Assembly (NCBI GenBank): GCA_003241685.1
Contig: QFPJ01000016.1
Coordinates: 1 to 61,195 of the forward strand
Length of the DNA: 61,195 nt
Origin: Sphingopyxis macrogoltabida
GTDB taxonomy: Bacteria > Pseudomonadota > Alphaproteobacteria > Sphingomonadales > Sphingomonadaceae
Direction: 5' to 3'
The notes below the pieces were generated by a model, which saw only the letters and a list, made by a program, of their open reading frames with translations, searched no databases and had not been told where the DNA came from. The translations under genes were made by a program, and so were the position numbers. Position 1 is the stretch's first letter; each line of letters opens with the position of its first letter. Below are positions 25,494-34,812 of this stretch, piece after piece.

Positions 25494-27665
25494 ATGACCA
25501 AGAATTGCACGCGCATCGCGATCGGCCTGGCCGCCGGCACCTCGGCGCTCGCCCTCGCGGCGCCCGCCATGGCGCAGGACGCGATCGCCGGCGACGAAAT
25601 CATCGTCACCGCCCAGCGCAACAACCAGACCAAGGTGACGGGCGGCGGCAATGTCGGCGTTTTCGGCACCAAGGCGGCCGAAGACATCCCGTTCAACATC
25701 CGCAGCTATAACGAGGCGCTGATCCTGAACCAGCAGCCCGATACGCTGGGCGAAGTGCTGGAAAATGATCCCACGGTCCGCACCACGCTGGGCTTCGGCA
25801 TCGCGGGCGAGGTTTTCGTCATCCGCGGTTTCGACCTGTCGTCGGACGACGTCGGTTTCGACGGCCTCTATGGCGTCACGCCGCGCCAGCTCGTCGCGCC
25901 CGAACTCTTTTCCTCGGTCCAGGTGATCAACGGCGCCAGCGCCTTTCTGAACGGCGCCGCGCCCGGCGGCAGCGGCATCGGCGGCAGCGTCAACCTGATC
26001 GCCAAGAAGGCCGAACGCGACATGGTGCGCGCGACGCTGGGCTACACCTCCGACGCGCATTTCTCGGGCGCGCTCGACGTCGCGCGCCGCTTCGGCGCCA
26101 ATGGCGAGTGGGGCCTTCGCATCAACGGGTCGGCGCGCCGCGGCGACATCGCGATCAATGACGAGTTCCATTCCAGCTACGTGCTCGGCGCCACGCTCGA
26201 TTATGACAACGGCCCGCTGCGCGCCGCGCTGAACCTGAATTACCAGCGGCTCAACCAGACCTATTGGCGCGGCCAGGTCGGCATCGGCGCGGTCGTCCCG
26301 CGCGTACCGCAAGCCGACACCAACTATTCGCAGCCGTGGAGCCAGATTCTGACCAAGGATTTCTTCGGCACGTTCAGCGTCGAATATGACCTGTCCGACG
26401 CCGCGATGCTCTATGCTAAGGTCGGCGCGCGCGACGGGCGCGAGGATCAGACGACCGCCAGCATCACCGTGCTCGACGCGGTGACCGGCGACGCGACGGG
26501 CAGCGGCTCCTACGTTCCGCGCGAAGACAATAATGAATCGGCGACCACCGGCATCCGCATCAAGCTGGAAGGCGGCGGCATCAGCCATGAAATCAACACC
26601 GGCCTCGCGATGAGCTGGCAGGAAAACCGCAACGCCTATGATTTCTCGGCGACCAATTACGCCACCAACCTCTACGATCCGGTCGTGGCCCCTGCACCGA
26701 CGCCGGGCGGCTTCGTCGGCGGCGATCTCGACAATCCCTTCCCGATCAGCCGCAACCGGCTGTTCAGCGCCTTCTTCTCCGACACACTCGGCTTTTGGGA
26801 CGACCGCATCCTGATCACCGGCGGCCTGCGGCTTCAGGAGATCAAGACGACGTCGTACAGCTATTTCGGCGGTGCGCGCAGTGGCGGCTACAAGAAGGAT
26901 GCCATCACCCCGGTCGTCGGCGTCGTCATAAAGCCCGCCAAAGGATTCTCACTCTACGGCAACCGCATCGAAGGGCTGGTCGCGGGTTCGACCGCGCCGC
27001 TGACGATCGACGACGGGACGGGCAACCTCATCCCGGTCGTCAACGCGGGCGAGGTGCTGGGTCCCGTCAAGTCGACGCAGTATGAAATCGGCGGCAAGGT
27101 CAATTTCGGCCGCTTCAACGCCGGGCTCGCGCTGTTTCGCATCGACAAGCCCAACGCCTTCGTCGACCCGGTCACGCTGGTGTTCGGCAATTACGGGGTG
27201 CAGCGGAACCGCGGGATCGAAGTCACGCTGGACGGCGAGCCCGTCGACGGTCTGCGCATCATCACCGGCCTGACGATCAACGATGCCAAGCTGCGCCGGA
27301 CCGAAGGCGGCATCAACGAGGGCAATGACGCGATCGGCGTGCCCGACGTGCTGGCCAACGCCAATGTCGAATGGGACCTGCCCTTCCTGCCCGAACTGAC
27401 GCTGGTCGGCCGCGTCGTCTATACCGGCAAGCAGGCGGTCGATGCCGCCAACACGCTGGAGCTCGACGACTGGACGCGCTTCGACGTCGGCGCGCGCTAC
27501 GTCGCGCTGGTCGGCGACACGCCGCTGACGCTGCGCTTCAATGTCGATAATGTCGCGAACAAGCGCTACTGGGCCTCGGCCTACAACGCTTTCAGCGCCT
27601 TCGGCTCGCGTCTGCTCCAGGGCGGCCCGCGCACCTTCAAGGCATCGGCATCGATCGAATTCTGA
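25494..27665 (+). CDS. TonB-dependent siderophore receptor
   Basis: A 723-residue outer-membrane receptor with a signal peptide (ending AAPAMAQ), a TonB box near DEIIVTAQRN, a plug (about 55-190, with FVIRGFDLSSDDVGFDGLYG and GGSVNLIAKKAERD) and a 22-strand barrel ending in FKASASIEF, a good terminal strand. It probably takes up ferric-siderophores. The start follows a GAAGGGGAA site. It is the third gene of the PepSY set; a convergent stem-loop at 27674-27708 separates it from rluE. Confidence 0.94.
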   Translation: MTKNCTRIAIGLAAGTSALALAAPAMAQDAIAGDEIIVTAQRNNQTKVTGGGNVGVFGTKAAEDIPFNIRSYNEALILNQQPDTLGEVLENDPTVRTTLGFGIAGEVFVIRGFDLSSDDVGFDGLYGVTPRQLVAPELFSSVQVINGASAFLNGAAPGGSGIGGSVNLIAKKAERDMVRATLGYTSDAHFSGALDVARRFGANGEWGLRINGSARRGDIAINDEFHSSYVLGATLDYDNGPLRAALNLNYQRLNQTYWRGQVGIGAVVPRVPQADTNYSQPWSQILTKDFFGTFSVEYDLSDAAMLYAKVGARDGREDQTTASITVLDAVTGDATGSGSYVPREDNNESATTGIRIKLEGGGISHEINTGLAMSWQENRNAYDFSATNYATNLYDPVVAPAPTPGGFVGGDLDNPFPISRNRLFSAFFSDTLGFWDDRILITGGLRLQEIKTTSYSYFGGARSGGYKKDAITPVVGVVIKPAKGFSLYGNRIEGLVAGSTAPLTIDDGTGNLIPVVNAGEVLGPVKSTQYEIGGKVNFGRFNAGLALFRIDKPNAFVDPVTLVFGNYGVQRNRGIEVTLDGEPVDGLRIITGLTINDAKLRRTEGGINEGNDAIGVPDVLANANVEWDLPFLPELTLVGRVVYTGKQAVDAANTLELDDWTRFDVGARYVALVGDTPLTLRFNVDNVANKRYWASAYNAFSAFGSRLLQGGPRTFKASASIEF

Positions 27666-27673
27666 TGCCACGG

Positions 27674-27708
27674 ACGCCCTCCCCGTGGCGATGTCATGGG
27701 GAGGGCGT
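27674..27708. terminator. Stem-loop between convergent TonB receptor and rluE
   Basis: An 11-bp perfect stem, ACGCCCTCCCC (27674-27684) with GGGGAGGGCGT (27698-27708) and a 13-base loop, lies 8 bp after the receptor stop. There is no T-run, but it is well placed to end transcription in both directions. Confidence 0.55.
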
Positions 27709-27737
27709 GGCCCGGCGCCTTGCCCGTTCGGGCGGCA

Positions 27738-28292
27738 TCACGCCTCGCGCCATTCCCCCGGCGCCAGATCGCCGATCTCCCACCCCCCGATGCGCCAGCG
27801 GACCAGCCGCAGCGTCGGGTGGCCGACGGCCGCGGTCATGCGGCGGACCTGGCGGTTGCGGCCTTCGGTGATGGTCAGCTCGATCCAGCAGTCGGGCACG
27901 CTCTTGCGGTAACGCACCGGCGGATCGCGGTCCCACAATAGCGGCGGATCGATGCGGCGGACGGTCGCGGGGTGCGTCGGCCCGTCGTTCAGCGTCACGC
28001 CGCGGCCGAGCGCCGCCAGCGCGGCGGCATCGGGCTCGCCCTCGACCTGCGCCAGATAGGTTTTGGGCGTCTTGTGCCGGGGCGCGGAAATCCGCGCCTG
28101 CAGCGCGCCGTCGTCGGTCAGGATCAGCAGCCCCTCGCTGTCGCGGTCCAGCCGCCCGGCCGGATAGACGCCCGGCACAGCGATATAGTCGGACAAGGTG
28201 GCGCGCGGGCCGTCGGCGGGCGCGGTCATGCCCTTGTCGGTGAATTGCGACAGGACGCCATAGGGCTTGTTGAACAGGATCAGGCGGGTCAA
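27738..28292 (-). CDS. rluE: RluE-like 23S rRNA pseudouridine synthase
   Basis: 184 residues of the RsuA/RluB/E/F family, lacking an S4 domain as expected for RluE. The catalytic Asp lies in AGRLDRDSEGLLILT. Other conserved segments are LFNKPYGVLSQF, HKTPKTYLAQVEGEP and ITEGRNRQVRRMTAAVGHPTLRLVR. It makes pseudouridine at 23S position 2457 in E. coli. The exact target here is inferred. Length fits the shorter family members. Confidence 0.87.
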   Translation of the reverse strand: MTRLILFNKPYGVLSQFTDKGMTAPADGPRATLSDYIAVPGVYPAGRLDRDSEGLLILTDDGALQARISAPRHKTPKTYLAQVEGEPDAAALAALGRGVTLNDGPTHPATVRRIDPPLLWDRDPPVRYRKSVPDCWIELTITEGRNRQVRRMTAAVGHPTLRLVRWRIGGWEIGDLAPGEWREA

Positions 28293-28311
28293 CGCGCGGG
28301 CTCCCTATAAG

Positions 28312-28437
28312 CCCCTCCCCTTCAGGGGAGGGGTTGGGGTGGGGGGCTCGCCCCCTGGCGCGAGACCGCTGGCCCCCACCCGCTGCGACTAGGGAGCAAG
28401 ATCCCAAGTCTCGCTGCCCTCCCCTGAAGGAGAGGGC
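28312..28437. repeat. Intergenic palindromic repeats, CCCCTCCCC type
   Basis: A perfect hairpin CCCCTCCCC-TTCA-GGGGAGGGG at 28312-28333 and a weaker relative at 28416-28437 (GCCCTCCCCTGAAGGAGAG) bracket a GC-rich spacer between rluE and typA. A third relative is at 40285-40306. Either could act as a terminator of typA, whose 3' end is just downstream at 28447. Confidence 0.6.
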
Positions 28438-28446
28438 TTGAGTTGT

Positions 28447-30291
28447 TTACGCCGCTTCCTTCTTCCGCGACGCCTTCTTGCGTTCGTGCGGGTCGAGAAT
28501 CGCCTTGCGGATGCGGATGTTCGCGGGCGTCACCTCGACCATCTCGTCATCGTCGATATAGGCGATCGCCTGTTCCAGCGTCATGCGCTTCGGCGGGGTC
28601 AGGCGGATCGCGTCGTCCTTGCCGGTCGAGCGGAAGTTGGTGAGCTGCTTCGACTTCATCGGATTGACTTCCAGATCGTCGGGCTTCGCATTCTCGCCGA
28701 TGATCATCCCTTCATAGAGCGCCTCGCCGGGCGACACGAACAGGATGCCGCGCTCTTCGAGCGGGCCGAGCGCATAGGCCACCGCCTCGCCATTGCCGTT
28801 CGAGATCAGGACGCCGTTCTTCCGCCCCTCGATCGCGCCCTTGTAGGGGCCGTATTTCTCGAACAGGCGGTTCATGATGCCGGTGCCGCGCGTGTCGGAC
28901 AGGAATTCGCCGTGATAGCCGATCAGGCCGCGCGACGGACCGCTGAAGGTGATGCGCGTCTTGCCGCCGCCCGACGGGCGCATGTCGGTCAGCTCCGCCT
29001 TGCGGATCTGCATCTTCTCGACCACCGTGCCCGAATGCTCGTCGTCGACGTCGATGACGACGCTTTCATAAGGCTCGGTGCGCTGGCCGTTCTCGTCGGT
29101 CTGGTACAGCACCTTGGGGCGGCTGATGCCCAGTTCGAAGCCCTCGCGGCGCATCGTTTCGATCAGCACGCCCAGCTGAAGCTCGCCGCGGCCGGCAACC
29201 TCGAAGCTGTCCTTGTCGGCGCTTTCGGTGATGCGGATCGCGACATTGGTCTCGGCCTCGCGCATCAGGCGGTCGCGGATCATGCGGCTCGTCACCTTGC
29301 TGCCCTCGCGGCCCGCCATCGGCGAATCATTGACCGAAAACCGCATCGACAGCGTCGGCGGATCGATCGGCTGCGCGGCGATCGGCTCGCTGACGCTGGT
29401 GTCGGCGATGGTGTTGGCGACCGTGGCGTTGGTCAGGCCCGCGATCGCGACGATGTCGCCCGCGCGCGCTTCCTCGACGGGGACGCGGTCGAGCCCGCGG
29501 AACGCGAGCAGCTTCGACGCGCGGCCCGCCTCGATCACCTTGCCGTCCATGTCGAGCGCGTGGATCGGCTGGTTGACCCTGACCGTGCCCGACTGGACGC
29601 GGCCGGTCAGGATGCGGCCGATGAAATTGTCGCGGTCGAGCAGCGTCGCCAGGAAGGTGAAGGGGCCGTCGACGTCCAGGCCCGGCGCAGGCACATGGCC
29701 GACGATGGTCTGGAACAGCGGCGTCAGATCGCCCTCGCGCGCTTCGGGGCTTTCGGAGGCGTAGCCGCCGCGGCCCGAGGCATAGAGGATCGGGAAGTCG
29801 AGCTGTTCGTCGCTGGCGTCGAGCGACAGGAACAGTTCGAACACTTCGTCCAGCACTTCGGCGGCGCGCGCATCGCTGCGGTCGATCTTGTTGACGACGA
29901 CGATGGGACGCAGGCCGAGCGCCAGCGCCTTGCCGGTCACGAACTTGGTCTGCGGCATCGGCCCTTCGGCCGCGTCGACCAGCAGGATGACGCCGTCGAC
30001 CATGCTCAGGATGCGTTCGACCTCGCCGCCGAAATCGGCGTGGCCGGGCGTGTCGACGATGTTGATGCGGGTCGCGTCGGCGCCCCCGTTTTCCTTGGGC
30101 GCCCATTCGACGCTGGTGCATTTCGCCAGGATGGTGATCCCGCGTTCCTTTTCCAGATCGTTCGAATCCATCGCGCGTTCCTCGACGCGCTGATTGTCGC
30201 GGAAGGTGCCCGACTGGCGGAACAGCTGGTCGACGAGGGTGGTCTTGCCATGATCGACGTGCGCGATGATGGCGATATTGCGCAGGGACAT
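28447..30291 (-). CDS. typA: Ribosome-associated GTPase TypA/BipA
   Basis: A 614-residue translational GTPase. G1 (AHVDHGKTTLVDQL), the switch region ERERGITIL (here KERGITI), G3 (DTPGHADFGGEV) and G4 (NKIDR) are at the N-terminus, followed by EF-G-like domains and the C-terminal TypA-specific domain. It binds the 70S ribosome and affects assembly and stress growth, especially at low temperature. The end is lysine-rich (ERKKASRKKEAA). Length matches the family. It diverges from the cytochrome bd genes. Confidence 0.97.
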   Translation of the reverse strand: MSLRNIAIIAHVDHGKTTLVDQLFRQSGTFRDNQRVEERAMDSNDLEKERGITILAKCTSVEWAPKENGGADATRINIVDTPGHADFGGEVERILSMVDGVILLVDAAEGPMPQTKFVTGKALALGLRPIVVVNKIDRSDARAAEVLDEVFELFLSLDASDEQLDFPILYASGRGGYASESPEAREGDLTPLFQTIVGHVPAPGLDVDGPFTFLATLLDRDNFIGRILTGRVQSGTVRVNQPIHALDMDGKVIEAGRASKLLAFRGLDRVPVEEARAGDIVAIAGLTNATVANTIADTSVSEPIAAQPIDPPTLSMRFSVNDSPMAGREGSKVTSRMIRDRLMREAETNVAIRITESADKDSFEVAGRGELQLGVLIETMRREGFELGISRPKVLYQTDENGQRTEPYESVVIDVDDEHSGTVVEKMQIRKAELTDMRPSGGGKTRITFSGPSRGLIGYHGEFLSDTRGTGIMNRLFEKYGPYKGAIEGRKNGVLISNGNGEAVAYALGPLEERGILFVSPGEALYEGMIIGENAKPDDLEVNPMKSKQLTNFRSTGKDDAIRLTPPKRMTLEQAIAYIDDDEMVEVTPANIRIRKAILDPHERKKASRKKEAA

Positions 30292-30420
30292 GCGGGTTTC
30301 GGCCTTATGGGAGGGGGCGACGCCGGAGCGCCGCGATTGGCCGCGCCCCTAACAGAAGCGGTGCTGCGGCGCAACAAGATAGCCGATGCCCTTGCCGGCG
30401 CGTCTGCCGGCACGCCCCGC

Positions 30421-30433
30421 GGACAATTTGTCC
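30421..30433 (+). promoter_or_regulatory. Palindrome upstream of the cytochrome bd operon
   Basis: GGACAATTTGTCC, two perfect 6-base arms around a central T, sits about 80 bp before the oxidase start. A CCGCCC-GATGAA-GGGCGG hairpin (30475-30492) follows near the ribosome site. It could bind a dimeric regulator. No FNR-type box was seen. Confidence 0.4.
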
Positions 30434-30511
30434 AGCTTCGCCAGAGCCCCCGCCTGTGGTAAGATCCGGTCATACCGCCCGATGAAGGGCGGAGAAACAG
30501 GGACAACAGCG

Positions 30512-31897
30512 ATGGACGGCTTCGATCCGCTGATGCTGGCGCGTATGCAGTTCGCGGCCAATATCAGTTTTCATATCCTTTTCCCGACGATCACCATCGC
30601 GCTCGGCTGGGCGCTGCTCGGTTTCAAGCTCGCCTATAACCGCACCGGCGAAGAGGCGTGGATGGACGCCTATCGGCTGTGGGTGAAGATCTTTGCGCTG
30701 AGCTTCGCGATGGGCGTCGTGTCGGGCATCACGATGAGTTTCCAGTTCGGCACCAACTGGCCGGGCTATATGGAAAAGGTCGGCAATGTCGCCGGGCCGC
30801 TGCTCGCCTATGAAGTGCTGACCGCCTTCTTTCTGGAGGCGGTGTTCCTGGGCATCATGCTGTTCGGGTTCAGCCGCGTGCCGGGGTGGGTCCACACGCT
30901 CGCGACCTTTCTGGTCGCCGCGGGGACGACGCTCTCCGCCTTCTGGATCATCGTCCTCAACAGCTGGATGCAGACGCCGACCGGCTATGAAATCCGGGAC
31001 GGCATCGTTCACGCCGCCGATTGGGGGGCGATCCTGTTCAATCCGTCGATGCCCTATCGCCTGACCCACATGCTGCTCGCCTCCGCGCTGACCGTCTCTT
31101 TCCTGATTGCGGGGATGAGCGCGTGGCGCTGGTTGCAGGACGGCGGCGGCGAAGGGGTGCGCCGATCGCTGAAAGCCGCCGTCTATGCCGCCGCGCTGCT
31201 GATTCCGGCGCAGATTTTCGTCGGCGACCTGCACGGGCTGAACACGCTGGAGCATCAGCCGCAAAAGGTCGCGGCGATGGAGGCGAATTGGGAAACGCGG
31301 AGCCATGTGCCGCTGGTCCTGTTCGCCATCCCGGACGAAGACGCGCGCACCAACCATGCCGAAATCGCCATCCCCTCGGGCGCCAGCCTGATCCTGAAAC
31401 ACGAAGCGGCGGGCGTCGTGCCGGGGCTCAATGATTATGAAGGCAATCATCCTCCCGTCGCGCCGCTGTTCTGGGGGTTCCGCATCATGGTCGGCATCGG
31501 CCTGCTGATGCTGGCGGCCGCCTGGTTCGCGGCCTGGACGATCCGCCGCCGCGGGGTCGATGCGATGCCGCGCTGGCTGGCCCGCGTGCTGGTGGCGATG
31601 ACCTTTTCGGGCTGGCTCGCGACATTGGCCGGCTGGTATGTGACCGAGATTGGGCGCCAGCCGTGGCTGGTAGAGGGCGTGCTGCGGACCGCCGACGCGG
31701 TCGGTCCGACGGGGCCGGGGATGCTGACCACCTCGCTGGCGCTCTATCTTGCGGTCTATGCGGTGCTGCTGACCGCCTATATCGCCGTGCTCTACCGGCT
31801 CGCGCGCTTGGGCAAGGCCGCGCCCGAACCCAAGCCGATGTTCCCGGTTCCGGGCGGCGGCGAAGGGCCCGCCAAAGCGCTGGAGGTGACGCCATGA
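30512..31897 (+). CDS. cydA: Cytochrome bd-type (CIO-like) ubiquinol oxidase subunit I
   Basis: 461 residues, polytopic. Subunit I binds hemes b558, b595 and d and oxidises ubiquinol. Hallmarks are the axial His in SFHILFPTIT, GWYVTEIGRQPW, and EHQPQKVAAMEANWE in the quinol region. The Q-loop is short, which fits the cyanide-insensitive (CIO) subgroup. The ATG at 30512 follows AGGGA; the upstream frame is not coding. It overlaps subunit II by ATGA. No cydX-like or cydDC gene is adjacent. Confidence 0.94.
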   Translation: MDGFDPLMLARMQFAANISFHILFPTITIALGWALLGFKLAYNRTGEEAWMDAYRLWVKIFALSFAMGVVSGITMSFQFGTNWPGYMEKVGNVAGPLLAYEVLTAFFLEAVFLGIMLFGFSRVPGWVHTLATFLVAAGTTLSAFWIIVLNSWMQTPTGYEIRDGIVHAADWGAILFNPSMPYRLTHMLLASALTVSFLIAGMSAWRWLQDGGGEGVRRSLKAAVYAAALLIPAQIFVGDLHGLNTLEHQPQKVAAMEANWETRSHVPLVLFAIPDEDARTNHAEIAIPSGASLILKHEAAGVVPGLNDYEGNHPPVAPLFWGFRIMVGIGLLMLAAAWFAAWTIRRRGVDAMPRWLARVLVAMTFSGWLATLAGWYVTEIGRQPWLVEGVLRTADAVGPTGPGMLTTSLALYLAVYAVLLTAYIAVLYRLARLGKAAPEPKPMFPVPGGGEGPAKALEVTP

Positions 31898-32901
31898 CCC
31901 CCTTTTTCGATCCGTGGTGGCTGCCGGTGATCTTCGCCGGCTTGATGGGCCTGTCGATCCTCCTCTATGTCGTCCTCGACGGCTATGATCTGGGCGTCGG
32001 CATGCTGACGCGGCTGGAGACCGGCGAGAACCGCGACCTGATGGTCGCCTCGATCGGTCCCTTCTGGGACGCCAACGAGACGTGGCTGGTGCTGGGCATC
32101 GGATTGCTGCTGGTCGCTTTCCCGGTCGCGCACGGCATCATCCTGACCCAGCTCTACCTGCCCGTCGCGCTGATGCTGATCGCGCTGATCCTGCGCGGCG
32201 TGTCCTTCGAATTTCGGGCCAAGGCGCCGCCCGAACACAAGCATCGCTGGGACCAGGCCTTCTTCACCGGCTCGCTGCTGTGCGCGCTGTGTCAGGGCTA
32301 TATGCTCGGCGCCTATGTCCTGGGTTTCGACCAGAGCCTGACCTCGGTGCTCTTCTGCCTGCTCGCCGCGCTCGGGCTGGTCGCGGGCTATCTGTTCATC
32401 GGCGCGTGCTGGCTGATCTACAAGGTCGAGGGGGAATTGCAGAAGCGCGCCGTGCGCTGGGCCGAAATCACGCTGTGGGCGACAGCCGCCGCGATGGCGG
32501 TCATTTCCATCGCGACGCCGCTGCTGTCCGAGCGTATTTTCGACCGCTGGTTCCGCCTGCCGGAAATCATCGCGCTGCTGCCGATCCCGATCGCGTCGGC
32601 GACGCTGTTCGTCGGCCTCGCCATTTTCCTGCGCCGCCCGCTGCGCGACAAGGACGCGCTGAGCTGGGTGCCGCTGGCGACCGCGGGCATCCTGTTCGCG
32701 CTGGGCTTCGTCGGCATCGCCTACAGCTTCTACCCCTATCTGATCGCCGACCGGCTCGACATCTGGCAGGCGGCGGCCAGCCCCGAATCGCTGACGATCA
32801 TCCTGATCGGCGCGCTGTTCGTGCTGCCGGTGATCCTGGGCTATTCGATCCTCGCGCACTGGATCTTCCGCGGCAAGGCGACGCACCTCAGTTACGAATG
32901 A
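31894..32901 (+). CDS. cydB: Cytochrome bd ubiquinol oxidase subunit II
   Basis: 335 residues, about eight transmembrane helices. Hallmarks are LYVVLDGYDLGVGMLTRL, SIGPFWDANETWLVLG and FRAKAPPEHKHRWDQAFFTGSL. The C-terminal SFYPYLIADRL segment is typical. The ATGA overlap with subunit I means coupled translation. A family A repeat follows 57 bp after the stop. Confidence 0.94.
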   Translation: MTPFFDPWWLPVIFAGLMGLSILLYVVLDGYDLGVGMLTRLETGENRDLMVASIGPFWDANETWLVLGIGLLLVAFPVAHGIILTQLYLPVALMLIALILRGVSFEFRAKAPPEHKHRWDQAFFTGSLLCALCQGYMLGAYVLGFDQSLTSVLFCLLAALGLVAGYLFIGACWLIYKVEGELQKRAVRWAEITLWATAAAMAVISIATPLLSERIFDRWFRLPEIIALLPIPIASATLFVGLAIFLRRPLRDKDALSWVPLATAGILFALGFVGIAYSFYPYLIADRLDIWQAAASPESLTIILIGALFVLPVILGYSILAHWIFRGKATHLSYE

Positions 32902-32957
32902 GGGCATGGCGAGGTCGCCCGTTTGGGGTGGGGAGAAAGCGTTCGCCTGCTCTCTGT

Positions 32958-33031
32958 CGTCATCCCGGACTTGATCCGGGATCCACCGCAGCGCTGACGT
33001 CATGGACCCCGGATCAAGTCCGGGGTGACGA
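32958..33031. repeat. Intergenic palindromic repeat, family A, copy 3
   Basis: CGTCATCCCGGACTTGATCC with GACCCCGGATCAAGTCCGGG forms a long inverted repeat like the copy at 1414-1488. It lies between convergent cydB and the nucleosidase gene, and could also stop transcription. Confidence 0.75.
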
Positions 33032-33070
33032 TACGTGATAGGCCCGCAACCGGCCGAAACCCGTCGCCCG

Positions 33071-33727
33071 TCAAATCATCGCCACCAGTCGCTCGACCTC
33101 TGTCGCCGCCAGCCGGGCCGCCCGTATCAGGTTCGCCTGGAAATCGCCCGCGCTCGCTCCATTCGCCTCGTCCGTCACCGCCTTGATCGCCGCCCACGGC
33201 TTGCCGAGCCGCGCCGCGGCCTGCGCCACCGCGCCGACCTCCATGTCGACGAGCGTCGCCCCCAGATCGTCCACCAAGTCGGCGGCCGCGTCGGGACAGG
33301 CCAGAAAACTGTCGCCGCTGGCGATTCGCGCGTGGGGCAGGCCCAGGCCGGGATCGGCGATCGCCGCAAAATGCGTCTCGCCCGCATCGCCCATCGGCCA
33401 GTCGCCGGCGCGGAAGCGGCGGAAGCGGCCCGGCTCCATCGCGCCATAATCATGCTGCACCGCCTCCGCGATCCACCAGGCGCCGGGCGCCGCCCCGCCG
33501 AGCGCCCCGCACGTCCCGCTCATCAACAGCATGTCGGCATCGGCGCCCAGCATCCCGGCGGCCAGCGCGGCATGGACCTTGCCCAGACCGCAGGTGGCGA
33601 TGGCGATGTCATGCCCCTGCGCGATCAGGCGGCGAACCGCGAACGGGCCTTCGCCGCCCCCGCCCTTTCCGGGAAACAGGGCGTCGGCTTCTTCGGGAAG
33701 CGCGGCGAGGATCAATATGTGCGCCAT
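33071..33727 (-). CDS. Probable MTA/SAH nucleosidase-family phosphorylase
   Basis: 218 residues of the PNP/UDP phosphorylase superfamily. LILAALPEEADALFP, TCGLGKVHAALAAGML and GTCGALGG at the N-terminus, DSFLACP, and the VDMEVGAVAQAAARLGKPW-type nucleoside-binding segment with AVTDEAN (catalytic Asp) fit 5'-methylthioadenosine/SAH nucleosidase. A hopanoid-associated phosphorylase is an alternative from the same fold. It stands alone between the repeat and the divergent SBF gene. Confidence 0.72.
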   Translation of the reverse strand: MAHILILAALPEEADALFPGKGGGGEGPFAVRRLIAQGHDIAIATCGLGKVHAALAAGMLGADADMLLMSGTCGALGGAAPGAWWIAEAVQHDYGAMEPGRFRRFRAGDWPMGDAGETHFAAIADPGLGLPHARIASGDSFLACPDAAADLVDDLGATLVDMEVGAVAQAAARLGKPWAAIKAVTDEANGASAGDFQANLIRAARLAATEVERLVAMI

Positions 33728-33789
33728 GCCCCCTGTCTATCGTCTCGCGCGGGCTTGCCAAGGGCGGCGCCCCGCGCCATCGCACGCCC

Positions 33790-34749
33790 ATGCTGGCGCG
33801 CCTCTTTCCCGACCGTTTCGTCCCCATCCTGTTCGCGACGATCCTGCTCGCCAGCCTGCTGCCGGTACGCGGCGCGGCGGTGCCGGTTGCCCAGGGGGTT
33901 TCGACCGCCGCGATCGTCTTTCTCTTTTTCCTGAACGGCGTCCGCCTGCCGCGTGACGAGGTGCTGCACGGCATCCGCAACTGGAAGCTGCAGGGCGGCG
34001 CGCTGGCCTATTGCTTCGGCGTCATGGCGCTGCTCGGCATCGCGGCGCAGGCGGCGACCCAGCCGCTGCTGCCCGCGACGCTGGCGCTGGGCTTCCTGTT
34101 TCTCGGCATCCTGCCCTCGACGGTGCAGTCGGCGACCGCGTCGAGTTCGATGGCGGGCGGCAATGTCGCCGCCAGCGTCGTGGCGGCGGCGTTGCTCAAC
34201 CTCGGCGGTGTCATCCTGTCGCCGCTGCTGTTCGCGGCGCTGGCGGGCAGCGCGGGCGCGATCGGCGGTGAGGGCGCGCTGCGCATCGTCGCCATCCTGT
34301 TGCTGCCGTTCATCGTCGGGCAGGCGGCGCAGCGCTGGCTGCGCCCCTGGGTGATCGCGCATCGCGGGCTGGCGACGATCATGGACCGCACCGCGATCGC
34401 GGTCGCCGTCTATGTCGCCTTTTCCGCGGCCGTCGTCGCGGGCATCTGGCAATTGCTGGACGGGCGCGAGATCGGCGTCGTTGGCGCCGCCGTCGCGGTC
34501 CTGCTGGCCGCGGCGTTCAGCGGCGCGTGGCTGTTCGGGCGGCTGCTGGGACTGGCGCGCGCGGATCGCATCACCCTGCTCTTTTCGGGCGCCCAGAAAA
34601 GCATCGCGGTCGGCGCGCCGCTGGCCGCGACGCTGTTTCCGCCCGCAACGGCCGGCATGGTGCTGGTGCCGATCCTCGTCTATCATATGGCGCAGCTTAT
34701 CCTCTCCGCATGGATCGCGCCGGGATTGGCGCGCCATCAAGAGGTGTGA
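33790..34749 (+). CDS. SBF-like (bile acid:sodium symporter-type) transporter
   Basis: 319 residues with about nine to ten transmembrane helices. Conserved are FPDRFVPILFATILLASLLPV at the start, LFFLNGVRLPRDEV, FLGILPSTVQSATASSSMAGGN (central crossing motif) and FSGAQKSIAVGAPLAATLF. These match the SBF-like subfamily. Substrate unknown. No operon partner is obvious; the TelA gene begins 63 bp later. Confidence 0.88.
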   Translation: MLARLFPDRFVPILFATILLASLLPVRGAAVPVAQGVSTAAIVFLFFLNGVRLPRDEVLHGIRNWKLQGGALAYCFGVMALLGIAAQAATQPLLPATLALGFLFLGILPSTVQSATASSSMAGGNVAASVVAAALLNLGGVILSPLLFAALAGSAGAIGGEGALRIVAILLLPFIVGQAAQRWLRPWVIAHRGLATIMDRTAIAVAVYVAFSAAVVAGIWQLLDGREIGVVGAAVAVLLAAAFSGAWLFGRLLGLARADRITLLFSGAQKSIAVGAPLAATLFPPATAGMVLVPILVYHMAQLILSAWIAPGLARHQEV

Positions 34750-34812
34750 TGCTTGAATAACACAGCCGTGCATGCCATATAGGCGGACGGTAAGGGGCTG
34801 GAAGGAAGTGGA

